DNA of 64,000 nucleotides from Oceanicaulis sp. HTCC2633 (GCF_000152745.1 NZ_CH672428.1:1999327-2063326); one strand, 5' to 3'. Shown: positions 27,592-36,745, numbered from the stretch's first letter. The notes: a model not told the origin generated them from the sequence alone. Numbers and translations are program-made.

Positions 27592-29352
27592 CTAGTCGGC
27601 GGGTGCGTCGAACTCGGAAATCATCAGTTCGGCCGAGGCCGGTTCGCCGCTGAACACGCCCACATAGATGTCGTAGACGCCGCTCATGGCGTTATCGAAC
27701 TCCAGCGCCGGGCTGAGGCCCGGACCGCCATCGTCATTACAGCGCCAGCTGCCGTCGGGCATGTTGATGGCCAGCGTCGTGTCGCGCTCGCCCTCGACAT
27801 AGATCGAGAGCGGGCCGTTCTGACCGGACCAGTCGAGCTGGGCGGTCGGCGCCTGGGTGTAATATCCGCTGCACCAGTCCGCGTCGGAGTTGATGCCGGA
27901 GCTTTCTGAGTCGATCGGGCCCCCCGCCTCGACCTGAATGCGGTAGGGGTCAGGCGTGAAGCCCGCTTGCAGCTGATGATCGCCGAACAGGGCGGGCAGG
28001 GCGATATCCACCCGGGAATTCACCGGGTCCGCGCCGCCGCCGATCTCGGAAATGTAGAGCGTGGCGGGCGAGGTCTCGCCGTCGCCGAAGAACCGGCCCA
28101 CATAGATGTCATAGACGCCGCTGGGCGCATTCTCCACCGTCAGCAGCGGATTGACGCCCGAACCGCCGTCATCATCGCACATCCAGGCGCCGTCGGGCCC
28201 GTTGACCACCAGGGTGGTGTCGTCATCAGAGATCGCGGAGATGAAGAGCGGCGCATCCTCGCCGCCGCGCCAGGTCAGCTCATAGGTCGGCTCACGGGTG
28301 ATGTCGCCCGTGCAATACCCGATCGCGGTGACGCCATCCTCGACCGCCATGCTGGACTGGATCGGCCCGCCGGCCTCGACCTCGATCGCTTCGGGGTCGG
28401 GCAGGAAGCCGGCCTGGAGCGTTCCGGAGCCGAACCGCGGCCGCGCCGTCAGGTCCAGACGCCGGTCAACGCCCTGATAGCCGATCTCCGAGATCGACAG
28501 GACTGCGGATTCGGTCGCGCCGCGATCCCCCAGAAGACCGGCCCAGATCAGGTATTCGCCGCGCTCGGGGCTCTCCAGATAGACGCCCGGATTCAGGCCC
28601 ACCGCATCGTCATTGCACAGCATCTCGCCTGACGGGGTCTGCACGGCCAGCACGCCATCGCGCTCACTGTCCATGGCGATGTAGAGCGGCAGGGATCCGG
28701 CGCGGAAATTCAGCGCCACATCCGCTGCTTCGCCCGCATAGCCGTAGCACAGGGCGCCCAGGGTCTCGAGCCGGGCCTCGCCGCCAGCGGTCACCTCGAT
28801 TTCATGGGGATCATCGCGGAAGCCCGAGCGCAGGCGCACGCTCTGCTCGCCCGGCAGGGACGGGTTGGGGGACACGGTATAGGGATTGGACGTGTCGAAC
28901 CCTGTCGTGGAGGCGTGGAACCGGACCGGCGGCGTGCCCATGCCGGCCGCATACGTGCCGATCCAGACTTCATAAAGACCCGTTTCCGCCTTGGCGAAGA
29001 CCAGTCCGGGGTTGAACTCGCCGGCGCCGTCATCATCACAATGCAGGGAGCCGTCCGGCGCGCGCACGACCATGGTCGTGTCCTCGTCCGCGCCCGCGGA
29101 CAGGTACAGGTCCGCATCACCTTGATAGTTGACCGCCAGGGTCGGAATTTCGGTGATGTAGCCGTTGCAGCCCTGGCTGAGGATATTCGCGCCCCAGGCC
29201 CCGCCGGCGCGCACGCCGGTTTCCGCGGCCCCGGTCTGAAGCGACAGCACGCCATAGGCCGGTTCGCCCTGGAAGGTCTGGGCGAGCGCCGGCGCGTTCG
29301 ACGCCAGAAGCAGAGCCGCCGCGCAAGCCGTGAGTTTCAATGATGGCGTCAT
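27592..29352 (-). CDS. secreted protein with four Cys/Asp-rich repeats
   Basis: With the ATG at 29352 after GGGGGA, this 586-residue protein starts with a Sec signal peptide ([17 protein letters not shown]). Four diverged repeats of about 110-140 residues follow. Each contains AGG, a first Cys in a C-x-GY context, a DTTLV-like strand, PDGxWxCxDD with a second Cys, NPxLxF, a GxYDIYVG motif and a closing ISE. Examples are [17 protein letters not shown] and [17 protein letters not shown]. The two cysteines per repeat may pair, and the Asp-rich turn may bind calcium. The fold recalls PPC-type secreted beta-sandwich domains. No enzyme motif is visible. It has its own terminator and is related to the next two genes. 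Confidence 0.7.
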   Translation of the reverse strand: MTPSLKLTACAAALLLASNAPALAQTFQGEPAYGVLSLQTGAAETGVRAGGAWGANILSQGCNGYITEIPTLAVNYQGDADLYLSAGADEDTTMVVRAPDGSLHCDDDGAGEFNPGLVFAKAETGLYEVWIGTYAAGMGTPPVRFHASTTGFDTSNPYTVSPNPSLPGEQSVRLRSGFRDDPHEIEVTAGGEARLETLGALCYGYAGEAADVALNFRAGSLPLYIAMDSERDGVLAVQTPSGEMLCNDDAVGLNPGVYLESPERGEYLIWAGLLGDRGATESAVLSISEIGYQGVDRRLDLTARPRFGSGTLQAGFLPDPEAIEVEAGGPIQSSMAVEDGVTAIGYCTGDITREPTYELTWRGGEDAPLFISAISDDDTTLVVNGPDGAWMCDDDGGSGVNPLLTVENAPSGVYDIYVGRFFGDGETSPATLYISEIGGGADPVNSRVDIALPALFGDHQLQAGFTPDPYRIQVEAGGPIDSESSGINSDADWCSGYYTQAPTAQLDWSGQNGPLSIYVEGERDTTLAINMPDGSWRCNDDGGPGLSPALEFDNAMSGVYDIYVGVFSGEPASAELMISEFDAPAD

Positions 29353-29476
29353 GTCGTCCCCCTTTGTGTTTGAACTTCGAGATGCATCAGAGCATGTCCC
29401 GCAAACAGGCCAGATCATGACCATCTGGCGCCGCTACGGCGATATTTTGCCCCCAAGCGCGCCTGCCGCCGCCTGG

Positions 29477-29506
29477 CAAAAGGCCGGCGGGATTCCCCCG
29501 CCGGCC
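29477..29506 (-). terminator. terminator of the single-repeat secreted protein gene
   Basis: GGCCGGCGGG and CCCGCCGGCC form a perfect 10-bp stem with a five-base loop. On the minus strand TTTT follows directly. Confidence 0.88.
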
Positions 29507-29550
29507 AAACCTGTGCGCCGCCCCCGCAGGACGGAAAACGGCGCGGAACC

Positions 29551-30012
29551 CTACTGGCTGTAGAGTTCGGAAATGTGCAGTTGGGACGCCTGGGTGGCGC
29601 CGCTGGAATAGGTGCCCACCCAGATGTCATACTGGCCCGATTGCGGGTTGTTGAAGCGGATCGACGGATTGGTGCCGTTGCCGCCGTCATCATTGCACGA
29701 CCAACCGCCGCTGGGCGTGTTGATCACAAGGGTGGTGTCCGCCGAAGAGTTCACCGAGATGATCAGCGGCAGCGAACCGCCAGCGCTGTAGTTCACGCGG
29801 AAATCCGGCGCATTGGCGATATAGCCCGAGCACCCCACATTGGAGGCCGAGAGCGAGCCGCCCGCCTGCACGTTGATGACATACGGATCCGGCGTGAAAC
29901 CGCTGTTCAGGCTGACGCTGCCATAGGTCGGGCTCAGCGAGTAGTTCTGAGCCTCGGCGGCAAAGGCCATCACGCTGACGGCGGCGGCGGCGGTGAGAAT
30001 GCTGCGAAACAT
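29551..30012 (-). CDS. secreted single-repeat protein
   Basis: The 153-residue protein has a Sec signal peptide (ILTAAAAVSVMAFAAEA, cleaved before QNYS) and one copy of the repeat: GFTPDPYVINVQAGG, GCSGYIANAP, SADTTLVINTP, GGWSCNDDGGNGTNP, SGQYDIWVGTYSSG and LHISE. It is essentially the minimal unit of the family and is closest to the first repeat of the 30120 gene. It should be exported to the periplasm or outside. The role is unknown; a small binding or structural module is possible. Confidence 0.7.
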   Translation of the reverse strand: MFRSILTAAAAVSVMAFAAEAQNYSLSPTYGSVSLNSGFTPDPYVINVQAGGSLSASNVGCSGYIANAPDFRVNYSAGGSLPLIISVNSSADTTLVINTPSGGWSCNDDGGNGTNPSIRFNNPQSGQYDIWVGTYSSGATQASQLHISELYSQ

Positions 30013-30062
30013 GAGTGTCCCTTTCCTGTCCCCGTTTCGGCCCGTCCTCTGCGTCGGGCCTG

Positions 30063-30112
30063 CAGACGGCGCACCGTCTGAGTATTCGCAGGCGAGCCCA
30101 GCGCCCGCCTGC
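30063..30112 (-). other. two adjacent hairpins downstream of the two-repeat gene
   Basis: CAGACGG/CCGTCTG (30063-30080, loop CGCA) and GCAGGCG/CGCCTGC (30088-30112) lie between the stop of the 30120 gene and the start of the 29551 gene. Neither has a T-run; they could slow RNA decay or give weak termination. Confidence 0.5.
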
Positions 30113-30119
30113 GATCCTG

Positions 30120-31058
30120 TTATTTCCGAGACGGCAGATAGCCCATTTCAATCTCGGAAATCATGAGCGTCGTCTGGCGATCGCCCTGCGAATAGGTGCC
30201 GACATAGATGTCGTAGACGCCCTGGGTGGCGTTGTTGAATTCAAGACCCGCATCGGTGCCGATCTCGTCATCCGAACAATACCACTGGCCGTCCGGTCCA
30301 TTGACCACCAGCGTCGTGTCCGCGTCGCCATTGGTGTAGATGAACAGGTCGCCATAGCCGGTGTAATCGAGCTCCACGCTCGGCTCGCGCGTGACATAGC
30401 CCCGGCAGCTGCTGGTCTGGAAATCGAAGGAATCCGACACGGACACCGGACCGCCCGCGGTCAGTCGCAGCTGGTACGGATCCGGCAGGAAGCCGCCATT
30501 GAGCGTGATATCGGCGAACCGCGACGCCAGGCTGATGTCCAGGCCCGAGCCATAACCCGAATTGCCCGACTGGGAATCCCGGGTGTACTCGCCCAGTTCA
30601 GACACGAACAGCGTGGCGGGAACGCCGGCGCCGCGCGAATAGGTCCCGACCCAGACGTCATAACGGCCAGATTGCGGATTGGAGAAGCGCACCAGCGGGT
30701 TGAGCGGGCTTTCAGCGCCGTCGTCATCGCAATACCAGCGCGCGTCCGGGCCATTGATCACAAGCGTGGTGTCCGCGTCGGAATCCACGGTGAAGATCAG
30801 CGGCAGCGAGCCGGCCGTGTAATTCACGGAGAAATCAGGCGCATTCGCGATATAGCCGCGGCAATCGGAAAACCGGTCCTGCGCGCGGATGGAGCCGCCC
30901 GCCGTCAGATTGCGAACATAAGGATCCGGCGTAAAACCCGAGCTGAGGCTGACACGGCCGAAGGAAGGCGGCTCGGTGTAATCCTGCGCCAGAGTTGCGC
31001 TCGCCATCAATGCGGCGGTCACAGCCCCCACCGTCAAGGCGCCAATCGTTTTGAACAT
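30120..31058 (-). CDS. secreted protein with two Cys/Asp-rich repeats
   Basis: The ATG at 31058 follows GGGGGA by 7 bp and gives 312 residues. A Sec signal peptide (ALTVGAVTAALMASATLAQ) is followed by two repeats: GFTPDPYVRNLTAGG ... PDARWYCDDDG ... SGRYDVWVGTYSRG ... FVSE, and GFLPDPYQLRLTAGG ... PDGQWYCSDDE ... [13 protein letters not shown] ... ISE. A 25-residue Gly/Ser/Tyr linker joins them. It lies 230 bp downstream of infC, beyond a terminator. It is clearly a duplication product of the same family as its two downstream neighbours. Confidence 0.7.
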   Translation of the reverse strand: MFKTIGALTVGAVTAALMASATLAQDYTEPPSFGRVSLSSGFTPDPYVRNLTAGGSIRAQDRFSDCRGYIANAPDFSVNYTAGSLPLIFTVDSDADTTLVINGPDARWYCDDDGAESPLNPLVRFSNPQSGRYDVWVGTYSRGAGVPATLFVSELGEYTRDSQSGNSGYGSGLDISLASRFADITLNGGFLPDPYQLRLTAGGPVSVSDSFDFQTSSCRGYVTREPSVELDYTGYGDLFIYTNGDADTTLVVNGPDGQWYCSDDEIGTDAGLEFNNATQGVYDIYVGTYSQGDRQTTLMISEIEMGYLPSRK

Positions 31059-31213
31059 AGTCACGTCCCCCATAGTCCCCCGCAGCGTGTCGCGGTCTGT
31101 CCGGACACCCTAAGCAGGGTTGGTTAAAAGGGCCAGACGAAACAGACGGCCTGCGACCCTTTTGCGCTCATGCGTCAGGGGAAGGATGACCGGTCCAATC
31201 TGAACGGCGCATG

Positions 31214-31250
31214 AAAAAACCCTATCGCCGAAAAGCGATAGGGTTTTCTT
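31214..31250. terminator. bidirectional terminator after infC
   Basis: AAAACCCTATCGC and GCGATAGGGTTTT form a perfect 13-bp stem with a six-base loop; T-runs follow on both strands. It ends infC transcripts 38 bp past the stop, isolating infC from the secreted-repeat genes. Confidence 0.9.
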
Positions 31251-31287
31251 CAAAGTCGGCGGCGTGGAAACGCCAGGTCAGGGCGCT

Positions 31288-31827
31288 CTAGCGCGGCGCC
31301 ATGACCATGATCATCTGACGGCCCTCGAGCTTGGGTTCAAGCTCGACCTTGGCGACTTCAGAGAAGTCTTCCTTCACGCGCTTCATCACATCCATGCCGC
31401 GTTCCTGGTGCGCCATTTCGCGACCCCGGAAGCGCAGGGTGACCTTGACCTTGTCGCCATCCTCGAAGAACCGGGTCATCGCCTTGGTTTTGACCTGGTA
31501 GTCGTGGATGTCGATGTTCGGACGCATTTTGATTTCCTTGACGTCCTGGGTCTTCTGTTTCTTGCGGGCTTCGGCCTTCTTCTTCTGCTCTTGGTATTTG
31601 AGCTTGCCGTAATCGACGATCTTGCAGACCGGCGGGTTGGCGTTCGGCGAAACCTCTACAAGGTCAAGCCCGACTTCGGCCGCCGCTTCCAGCGCGGCGT
31701 CGATCGGCATTTCACCTTGTTTTTCCCCAGATTCATCAATTAACAGAACCCGCGGTACGCGGATTTCTCTGTTGATGCGCGGCCCTTCTTTCTTAGGCGG
31801 GGGCGCGGCATGCGGACGTCGTGCTAT
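31288..31827 (-). CDS. infC: translation initiation factor IF-3, AUA start
   Basis: IF-3 binds the 30S subunit and proofreads the start codon. From the first in-frame ATG (31710) the protein would lack its N-terminal domain. The frame continues upstream as [19 protein letters not shown], conserved in IF-3. It reaches an ATA codon at 31825-31827 that follows GGAGAAG by 4 bp. Reading from there gives 179 residues beginning [20 protein letters not shown], a normal IF-3 length and N-terminus. Non-AUG starts (AUU, AUC, AUA) are known for infC and allow IF-3 to repress its own translation. The C-terminal domain ([20 protein letters not shown]) is complete. Confidence 0.93.
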   Translation of the reverse strand: MARRPHAAPPPKKEGPRINREIRVPRVLLIDESGEKQGEMPIDAALEAAAEVGLDLVEVSPNANPPVCKIVDYGKLKYQEQKKKAEARKKQKTQDVKEIKMRPNIDIHDYQVKTKAMTRFFEDGDKVKVTLRFRGREMAHQERGMDVMKRVKEDFSEVAKVELEPKLEGRQMIMVMAPR

Positions 31828-31893
31828 GCGTCTTCTCCATGGCGACTGCGTGTAAAGTGCGCAAATTAACCGATTTTGCGCGGGATCGGTAGC

Positions 31894-31922
31894 GAATATC
31901 GCGATCAGGGCGCGAAAATCAA
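31894..31922 (-). promoter_or_regulatory. candidate infC promoter
   Basis: On the minus strand TTGATT (31917-31922) and ATATTC (31894-31899) are spaced by 17 bp. It would give a leader of about 60 nt before the AUA start. The match is moderate. Confidence 0.4.
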
Positions 31923-31927
31923 GGTGT

Positions 31928-32914
31928 TCAGGCCGCGTTTGACGCGTCTGCGAAGCCTCCAGCGCAGCGCATGGCCTGAACCGCCTCCTTGGCGTTGATC
32001 TGCGCCAGGGTCGGCGCGTGCATCAGCAAGGTGGGCGCAAGCCCGCGCGGCGCGCTGTCCAGCGGCGCGTTTTCCCCCGGATGAAAGAGGACGGCAGGCG
32101 AGCCCGCGGCGGCCATCAGGTGCAGCAGACCGGCGGATTCGCCAAAGGCGCACCCGGCCTTGCGGCCCAGGCCGGCCAGCTGGATCAGGTTGGCGCGTCC
32201 CGTCAGATCCCGGGCGCCCGGCGTGACATGAGCCACATAGCGCCCGACTTCACGCGTGTTCGGCCCGCCCACGATCACGGGTTCGACGCCCGCTTCCAGA
32301 AGCTCATGGGCCAGCGACGCCCAGCGTTCCTTGGGCCAGCGCTGCGCCGGCAGCACATCATCGCCGGCAGGGGCGAACAGGGCGTAGCGCCCCAGAAGAC
32401 CGAAATATTCCGGCTCCAGCGTGCGGGAGCGCTTGGCGACGAAGTCGATCCAGCTCAGATCCGGCGGCGTCGCCTCGCCCAGACGATAATGCGCCGGCCC
32501 CAGACCCGCCTCTCCCAGACGCCCCGCCATCTGCTCGAGCGGATGACCGGCGCGATCCGGACGCGGGGCGGCGTTCACCCAGCGCGTCCGTGCAAAGCGA
32601 ACCGCGCGGCCGATCTTCTTGGCGCCTTCGGTTCCGCACAGGTCATAGATGACGTCAAAGCCGGAATTGCGCGCGGCCTTGAGACGGTCGAAGAAGTTAC
32701 GCTTGGCGGTGTCCTCGAGATTGGTCTCCACCACGTTGAAGTAGGGACAGTGCTTGAGCAGCCCTTCATACTCCTCGCCGCACAGCAGGGTGATGCGCGC
32801 CTTGCGGTGATGCTCGCGGATCATCTTGGCGGGCGCGAGCATGCGGACGACATCCGTCAGCTCGCCCTCATGGATCACCAGGATCTGTTCTTTTTCAGCG
32901 TCGTCTTCAGACAT
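31928..32914 (-). CDS. glycosyltransferase family 9 (heptosyltransferase-like)
   Basis: The 328-residue protein has the ADP-heptose:LPS heptosyltransferase layout: an N-terminal acceptor domain ([29 protein letters not shown]) and a C-terminal donor domain ([70 protein letters not shown]). The usual GDxL near the start is GELT here. It should act at the inner membrane on lipopolysaccharide core or another glycan. It starts 4 bp after the upstream GT4 gene, so the two form an operon. Confidence 0.87.
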   Translation of the reverse strand: MSEDDAEKEQILVIHEGELTDVVRMLAPAKMIREHHRKARITLLCGEEYEGLLKHCPYFNVVETNLEDTAKRNFFDRLKAARNSGFDVIYDLCGTEGAKKIGRAVRFARTRWVNAAPRPDRAGHPLEQMAGRLGEAGLGPAHYRLGEATPPDLSWIDFVAKRSRTLEPEYFGLLGRYALFAPAGDDVLPAQRWPKERWASLAHELLEAGVEPVIVGGPNTREVGRYVAHVTPGARDLTGRANLIQLAGLGRKAGCAFGESAGLLHLMAAAGSPAVLFHPGENAPLDSAPRGLAPTLLMHAPTLAQINAKEAVQAMRCAGGFADASNAA

Positions 32915-32918
32915 GGGC

Positions 32919-34037
32919 TTAGTCTAGAAGCTCCCGATAGACCCGCAAGGTGGCTTGTTGCAGTTGCGTCTTTGAAAAATGCGTGCGCACCCGCTTGCGC
33001 GCCGCCTGGGCCAGAGTGTTGGCGCCTTCGGCGTTCAGTGACAAGGCGGCTTTGACCGCCTGCCCCCAGGCGTCCGGGTCGCCCGGCGCGGCGCGCCAGC
33101 CGGTTTCGCCATCCCGGACGACTTCACGGGCGCCGCCATGGTCGGCCACGATGACCCGCGACCCCATGGCCTGCGCCTCCGCCGCCGTACGCCCGAAGGC
33201 TTCAGGCTCCAGCGATGGACACACCACAAGATCCGCCGCCAGATAGGCGGCGGCGATGTCGGTGGTATGGCCAGGCAGGGCGAGATCGATGCCCGCCTGT
33301 TCTGCTGCGGCCTTGAGTTCAGCCTGATAGTCGAGCTTGTCGCCGCCCTCTCCCAGACAGACCAGCAGGGGCGCAGGATCAAGCCTGAGCCGGGCCAGCG
33401 CCTCGATCATCAAACCCTGCCCCTTCCAGCGGGTCAGGCGTCCCGGCAGCATGATCGCCAATCGCTCCGGCGACGCGCCCCAGTTTGCGCGTTGGGCCTT
33501 GATCCGGTCCGGACTGATCTTGGCCGGATCGAACTGATCGAGATCCACGCCGCGCGGGATGACGCGCAGACGCGTGTCCTCGATCTCGTGCTCGTCGCGC
33601 ACATGGGCGGCGGTGAATTCGGAATTGGCGATGACGAGATCGCCCTGCGCCATGATGGAATTGTACCAGCGCTTGAGCCTGCCCCTGGCCTTGTAGAAGC
33701 CGTGATAGGTTGTCACGAAGGGGATGTGGGTGCGTCGCGCCGCCCATTTCGCGCTCCAGGCCGGGGCGCGGGAACGGGCATGGATGATGTCGATCTTCTC
33801 GGCCCTGACAAGCTGGGCCAGCCGGGCGGCGTTGTTCCAGATCTTCAGCGGGTTCTTCGTCTTCATATCAAGGGTGACATGACGCGCGCCCACCGCTTCG
33901 AGATCGGCGACCAAACGCCCGCCGCACGAGACGACAATCGCCTGACCGCCATCCTCGACAATGGCTTGCGCCACCTCGATCACCGTGCGCTCGGCGCCGC
34001 CCGCATGCATCTGGGGGATGACCTGCAAGATATTCAA
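32919..34037 (-). CDS. glycosyltransferase family 4
   Basis: The 372-residue GT-B enzyme has an N-terminal Gly-rich acceptor-domain start (LQVIPQMHAGGAERTVIEVA) and the C-terminal nucleotide-sugar site (MLPGRLTRWKGQGLMIEALA, LVCPSLEPEAFGRTAAEAQA) with the E-x7-E motif EAFGRTAAE. It is retaining and probably adds a sugar to lipopolysaccharide or exopolysaccharide on the cytoplasmic face. Together with the GT9 gene it may make part of the LPS core. The donor sugar cannot be read from sequence. Confidence 0.9.
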   Translation of the reverse strand: MNILQVIPQMHAGGAERTVIEVAQAIVEDGGQAIVVSCGGRLVADLEAVGARHVTLDMKTKNPLKIWNNAARLAQLVRAEKIDIIHARSRAPAWSAKWAARRTHIPFVTTYHGFYKARGRLKRWYNSIMAQGDLVIANSEFTAAHVRDEHEIEDTRLRVIPRGVDLDQFDPAKISPDRIKAQRANWGASPERLAIMLPGRLTRWKGQGLMIEALARLRLDPAPLLVCLGEGGDKLDYQAELKAAAEQAGIDLALPGHTTDIAAAYLAADLVVCPSLEPEAFGRTAAEAQAMGSRVIVADHGGAREVVRDGETGWRAAPGDPDAWGQAVKAALSLNAEGANTLAQAARKRVRTHFSKTQLQQATLRVYRELLD

Positions 34038-34144
34038 AGGGTGCGCCTTCTGATCGGGCGAACCGGTTGACGGCCCGCAAGCCCTTCAGATAACCGCGAC
34101 CGGGCGGGTCCGTAAACCATGACGGCGCCGCCAGGGAGAGCCAT

Positions 34145-34888
34145 ATGACCGAACCCCGACGCCTCAACCGCCCCGACCAGCCCGGCCTGGCCTATCACCG
34201 CCGCGAAGGAGCAGGGCCGGGGGTCATGTTCCTGGGCGGCTTCAAGTCGGACATGTCAGGGACCAAGGCCACCGCGCTTCAGGACTGGGCGGACCGGACC
34301 GAGCGCGCCTATCTGCGGTTTGACTATAGCGCCCATGGCGCCTCGAACGGGGCGTGGGAAGACGCCACGATCAGCCAGTGGCGCGAGGATGCGCTCGCCA
34401 TGCTGGATCTGGAGACCGATGGCCCGCAGATCCTCGTCGGCTCGTCCATGGGCGGCTGGATGGCCTTGCTGCTGGCCCTGGCGCGTCCGGAAAAGGTGAA
34501 GGCGCTGGTGCTGGTCGCCCCGGCGGCGGACTTCACAGAAGCGCTGATCTGGGAGCAGCTGCCCTTCCATATCCGCCAGCAGATCGAGGACGAAGGCCAG
34601 TGGCTGCGTCCCAACCCCTATGGCGCCCCCTATCCGATCACGAAAACCCTGATCGAGGATGGCCGGAACTGGAGCGTGCTCGATGCGCCCATCCCGTTTG
34701 AGGGCCCTGTGCGCATCCTGCATGGCTGGCATGACCGGGATGTGCCCTGGAGCCATGGCCTGCGGGTGCTCGAACAGCTCACGTCAAAGGATGTCCGCTA
34801 TGAGCTCTCCAAGGCGGGCGATCACGGCATGAGCGCGCCGGAGGATCTGGCCGCGCTTTTCCGGATGATTGAGGATGTCAGCGTCTAG
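34145..34888 (+). CDS. alpha/beta hydrolase, ABHD10-like
   Basis: The 247-residue serine hydrolase has the nucleophile elbow LVGSSMGGWM with Ser101, a conserved lid start (FLGGFKSDMSGTKA), Asp in HGWHDRDVPW and His in GDHGMSAPEDL. FLxGFxSDMxGxKA matches the ABHD10 family, mitochondrial thioesterases that remove acyl groups from proteins, with many alphaproteobacterial relatives. It is convergent with the next gene; both stop codons lie in the same CTAG. Confidence 0.85.
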   Translation: MTEPRRLNRPDQPGLAYHRREGAGPGVMFLGGFKSDMSGTKATALQDWADRTERAYLRFDYSAHGASNGAWEDATISQWREDALAMLDLETDGPQILVGSSMGGWMALLLALARPEKVKALVLVAPAADFTEALIWEQLPFHIRQQIEDEGQWLRPNPYGAPYPITKTLIEDGRNWSVLDAPIPFEGPVRILHGWHDRDVPWSHGLRVLEQLTSKDVRYELSKAGDHGMSAPEDLAALFRMIEDVSV

Positions 34889-35733
34889 CGCTGATCCCAG
34901 ATCGCCTGAAGCCCCTCCCGCCAGCTCGGATAATTAGGCCGCCAGCCCAGCGCCGCCTTGGCGCGGGCGTTCGAGACGCGACGGCATTCGGCGTAGAAGC
35001 TCGCCTGCATCGGACTGGCCTTGTCCGGATCGAAGGGTTCGATGCGGGGGCCGGGCAGGCCTGCAATCTGCGCGGCGCCCGTCATCACATGGGGCTGGGT
35101 GTCCGGCCAGTCATCGGAGAGATTGAAGGCGCCTGAGACCTCAGGCCGGGCGATGGCGAGCGACACGGCCCGGGCGATATCGTCCACGTGGATGCGACTG
35201 AACACATGGCCGGGCACGTCAAAGACGATCTTGTCCGCCTCCAGCCGGTCAAAGGCTGAGCGCCCCGGACCATAAATCCCCGCCAGCCGGAACAGCCGCG
35301 CGCCGCGTTCCAGCCAGTGCGCTTCCGCCTCGGCGCGCCGGATCGAGCGATCCTGCCCGGGCGTCGTCGCCTCATACTCGAACGCCCAGCCGCCCTGACG
35401 GTCGCCATAAACCCCGGTGGTGGAGAGATATCCCAGCCATTGCGCGCTGAGATCGAGCGCTGAGAGCGCCGGCGCAAAGGGGTCTCCGTCCTGACCCGGC
35501 GGCGCACAGAAGACCAGCGCGTCAGACGCTCTGGCCGCGTCCTGCAAGACTGGGTGATCGGCGGCGTTCGAGGGATCAGCGATGACAGGCTCATACCCCA
35601 GCGCCGCAATCGCTTCGACCTGCCCGGTCGAGCGCGTCGTCGCGCGCACATGCCAGCCGTCTTCACTCAGGCGCCGGGCGATGGCGCGGGCGGTGAAGCC
35701 GAAGCCGAACAGGGTGATGCTGCGCTCGCTCAT
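34885..35733 (-). CDS. NAD(P)-binding SDR-type protein (YeeZ-like epimerase family)
   Basis: With the ATG at 35733 behind GGGAGA, this 282-residue protein starts with the Rossmann motif LFGFGFTARAIARRL. It includes YLSTTGVYGDRQGGW (Ser/Thr and Tyr of the atypical extended SDR site) and RLAGIYGPGRSAFD. This is the pattern of the YeeZ/NAD-dependent epimerase group whose reaction is not established. The longer open frame upstream has no family support. Confidence 0.83.
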   Translation of the reverse strand: MSERSITLFGFGFTARAIARRLSEDGWHVRATTRSTGQVEAIAALGYEPVIADPSNAADHPVLQDAARASDALVFCAPPGQDGDPFAPALSALDLSAQWLGYLSTTGVYGDRQGGWAFEYEATTPGQDRSIRRAEAEAHWLERGARLFRLAGIYGPGRSAFDRLEADKIVFDVPGHVFSRIHVDDIARAVSLAIARPEVSGAFNLSDDWPDTQPHVMTGAAQIAGLPGPRIEPFDPDKASPMQASFYAECRRVSNARAKAALGWRPNYPSWREGLQAIWDQR

Positions 35734-35794
35734 GGACGTCTCCCGAACTGTCCCGATAGGCTTAAACGGCATTCCAGCCACAGGGAAACCCGTC

Positions 35795-36424
35795 ATGGCG
35801 CCTGTTCTTCTGCTCACGGTCTTTCTGGCGCTGGCCCAGACCCCGCCCGCCAGTGATCAGGCCCGGCTCGAAGCCTGCCTCAACGCCATCCCGGTCGACG
35901 CCGAGACCGCCTATGAGGATGCGCTAGCCTGGCGACACCAGGGCGGCGGCTGGCCAGCCGAGCATTGCGTGTCGCTGGCGCTGATCGCGCTGGGTCAGGA
36001 AGCGCCGGGCGCCCTGCGCCTGCGCGAAGCGGCGCTGGGTGCGGAGATGGCGAGCGATCTGAGCCGGGCGATCATGCTGGGCCAGTCCGGCGAGGCGTTT
36101 CTGACCGCTGAAGAATACGAGCAGGCCCGGATCAGTTTCGAACACGCGCTTGAGTTTGCGCCCCGGGATCCGGGCCTTCTGCTCGGGTTCGGCCGGACGC
36201 AACTGGCGCTGGAGGACTATGCCGGAGCGGACATCTCCGCCAGCGCCGCCCTGGCGCAGGAGGCTTTCGCGGAAGCCTATGCCCTGCGCGCAGAGGCCCG
36301 TCTTCTGGGGGGCGACATTGACGCCGCGCTTGAGGATATCGAAGCCGCACGCACTCTTGATCCTGAAAACATTGATATTCTGGTTCTGCGCGGTCGGATC
36401 GTCGAGGCGCGTCGCCTCCGATAG
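35795..36424 (+). CDS. exported tetratricopeptide-repeat protein
   Basis: The ATG at 35795 gives 209 residues that begin with a signal peptide (APVLLLTVFLALAQTPPA). The rest is helical with about three TPR units near residues 90-205 (GEAFLTAEEYEQARISFEHA, RTQLALEDYAGADISASAAL, RAEARLLGGDIDAALEDIEA). TPR proteins act as docking platforms. The frame is open 213 bp further upstream, but only as antisense to the neighbouring SDR gene. The ribosome binding site is weak. Confidence 0.75.
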   Translation: MAPVLLLTVFLALAQTPPASDQARLEACLNAIPVDAETAYEDALAWRHQGGGWPAEHCVSLALIALGQEAPGALRLREAALGAEMASDLSRAIMLGQSGEAFLTAEEYEQARISFEHALEFAPRDPGLLLGFGRTQLALEDYAGADISASAALAQEAFAEAYALRAEARLLGGDIDAALEDIEAARTLDPENIDILVLRGRIVEARRLR

Positions 36425-36486
36425 GGACTTTTCAGGCGCAATCCCCGCGTGCATGCTTCTGTCAAGACACCAGACAGGAGGCTCCC

Positions 36487-36642
36487 ATGCGGCGAACGAT
36501 GAACATTCTGGGCCTGGCGGAAGCCTCCTCCAGGGCGGCGCAGAGGGCCGGTCGAGGGCGCGCGCTCTCGCCCAGGGGCCAGCGTCTGATGAAGGCGGAC
36601 AAGGATCTCGTCCTGCTGCGGGGACGACTGATCCAGTTCTAG
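36487..36642 (+). CDS. 51-residue basic protein with consensus Shine-Dalgarno
   Basis: An ATG at 36487 is preceded at 5 bp by a perfect AGGAGG (36476-36481). It opens a frame of 51 codons ending in TAG at 36642. The product, beginning MRRTMNILGLAEASSRAAQ and ending VLLRGRLIQF, is rich in Arg and Ala (net positive) with no signal peptide. It lies in its own gap between the TPR gene and a lipoprotein gene. I do not recognise a family. The ribosome binding site is the best in this region, so I think it is translated. Confidence 0.55.
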   Translation: MRRTMNILGLAEASSRAAQRAGRGRALSPRGQRLMKADKDLVLLRGRLIQF

Positions 36643-36745
36643 GCCAGTCCGGCGCGAGAAAGGTTAAATTCGCGCCATCCACCTTCCCATGCTTCGGACT
36701 TCCCCCCATATTCACCATGATGCAAGTCATGAGAGGACTCCGATC

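Noticed and set aside
31793-31840. A 15-codon ATG frame as the true start of the infC message.
   Set aside because: It is out of phase with IF-3, and the strong ribosome binding site lies after its ATG and serves the ATA codon; kept only as a possible control element.
36689-36745. Upstream extension of the CC0125/CC1285-type lipoprotein.
   Set aside because: It would put 19 polar residues before the lipoprotein signal; the ATG at 36746 gives a normal signal peptide.
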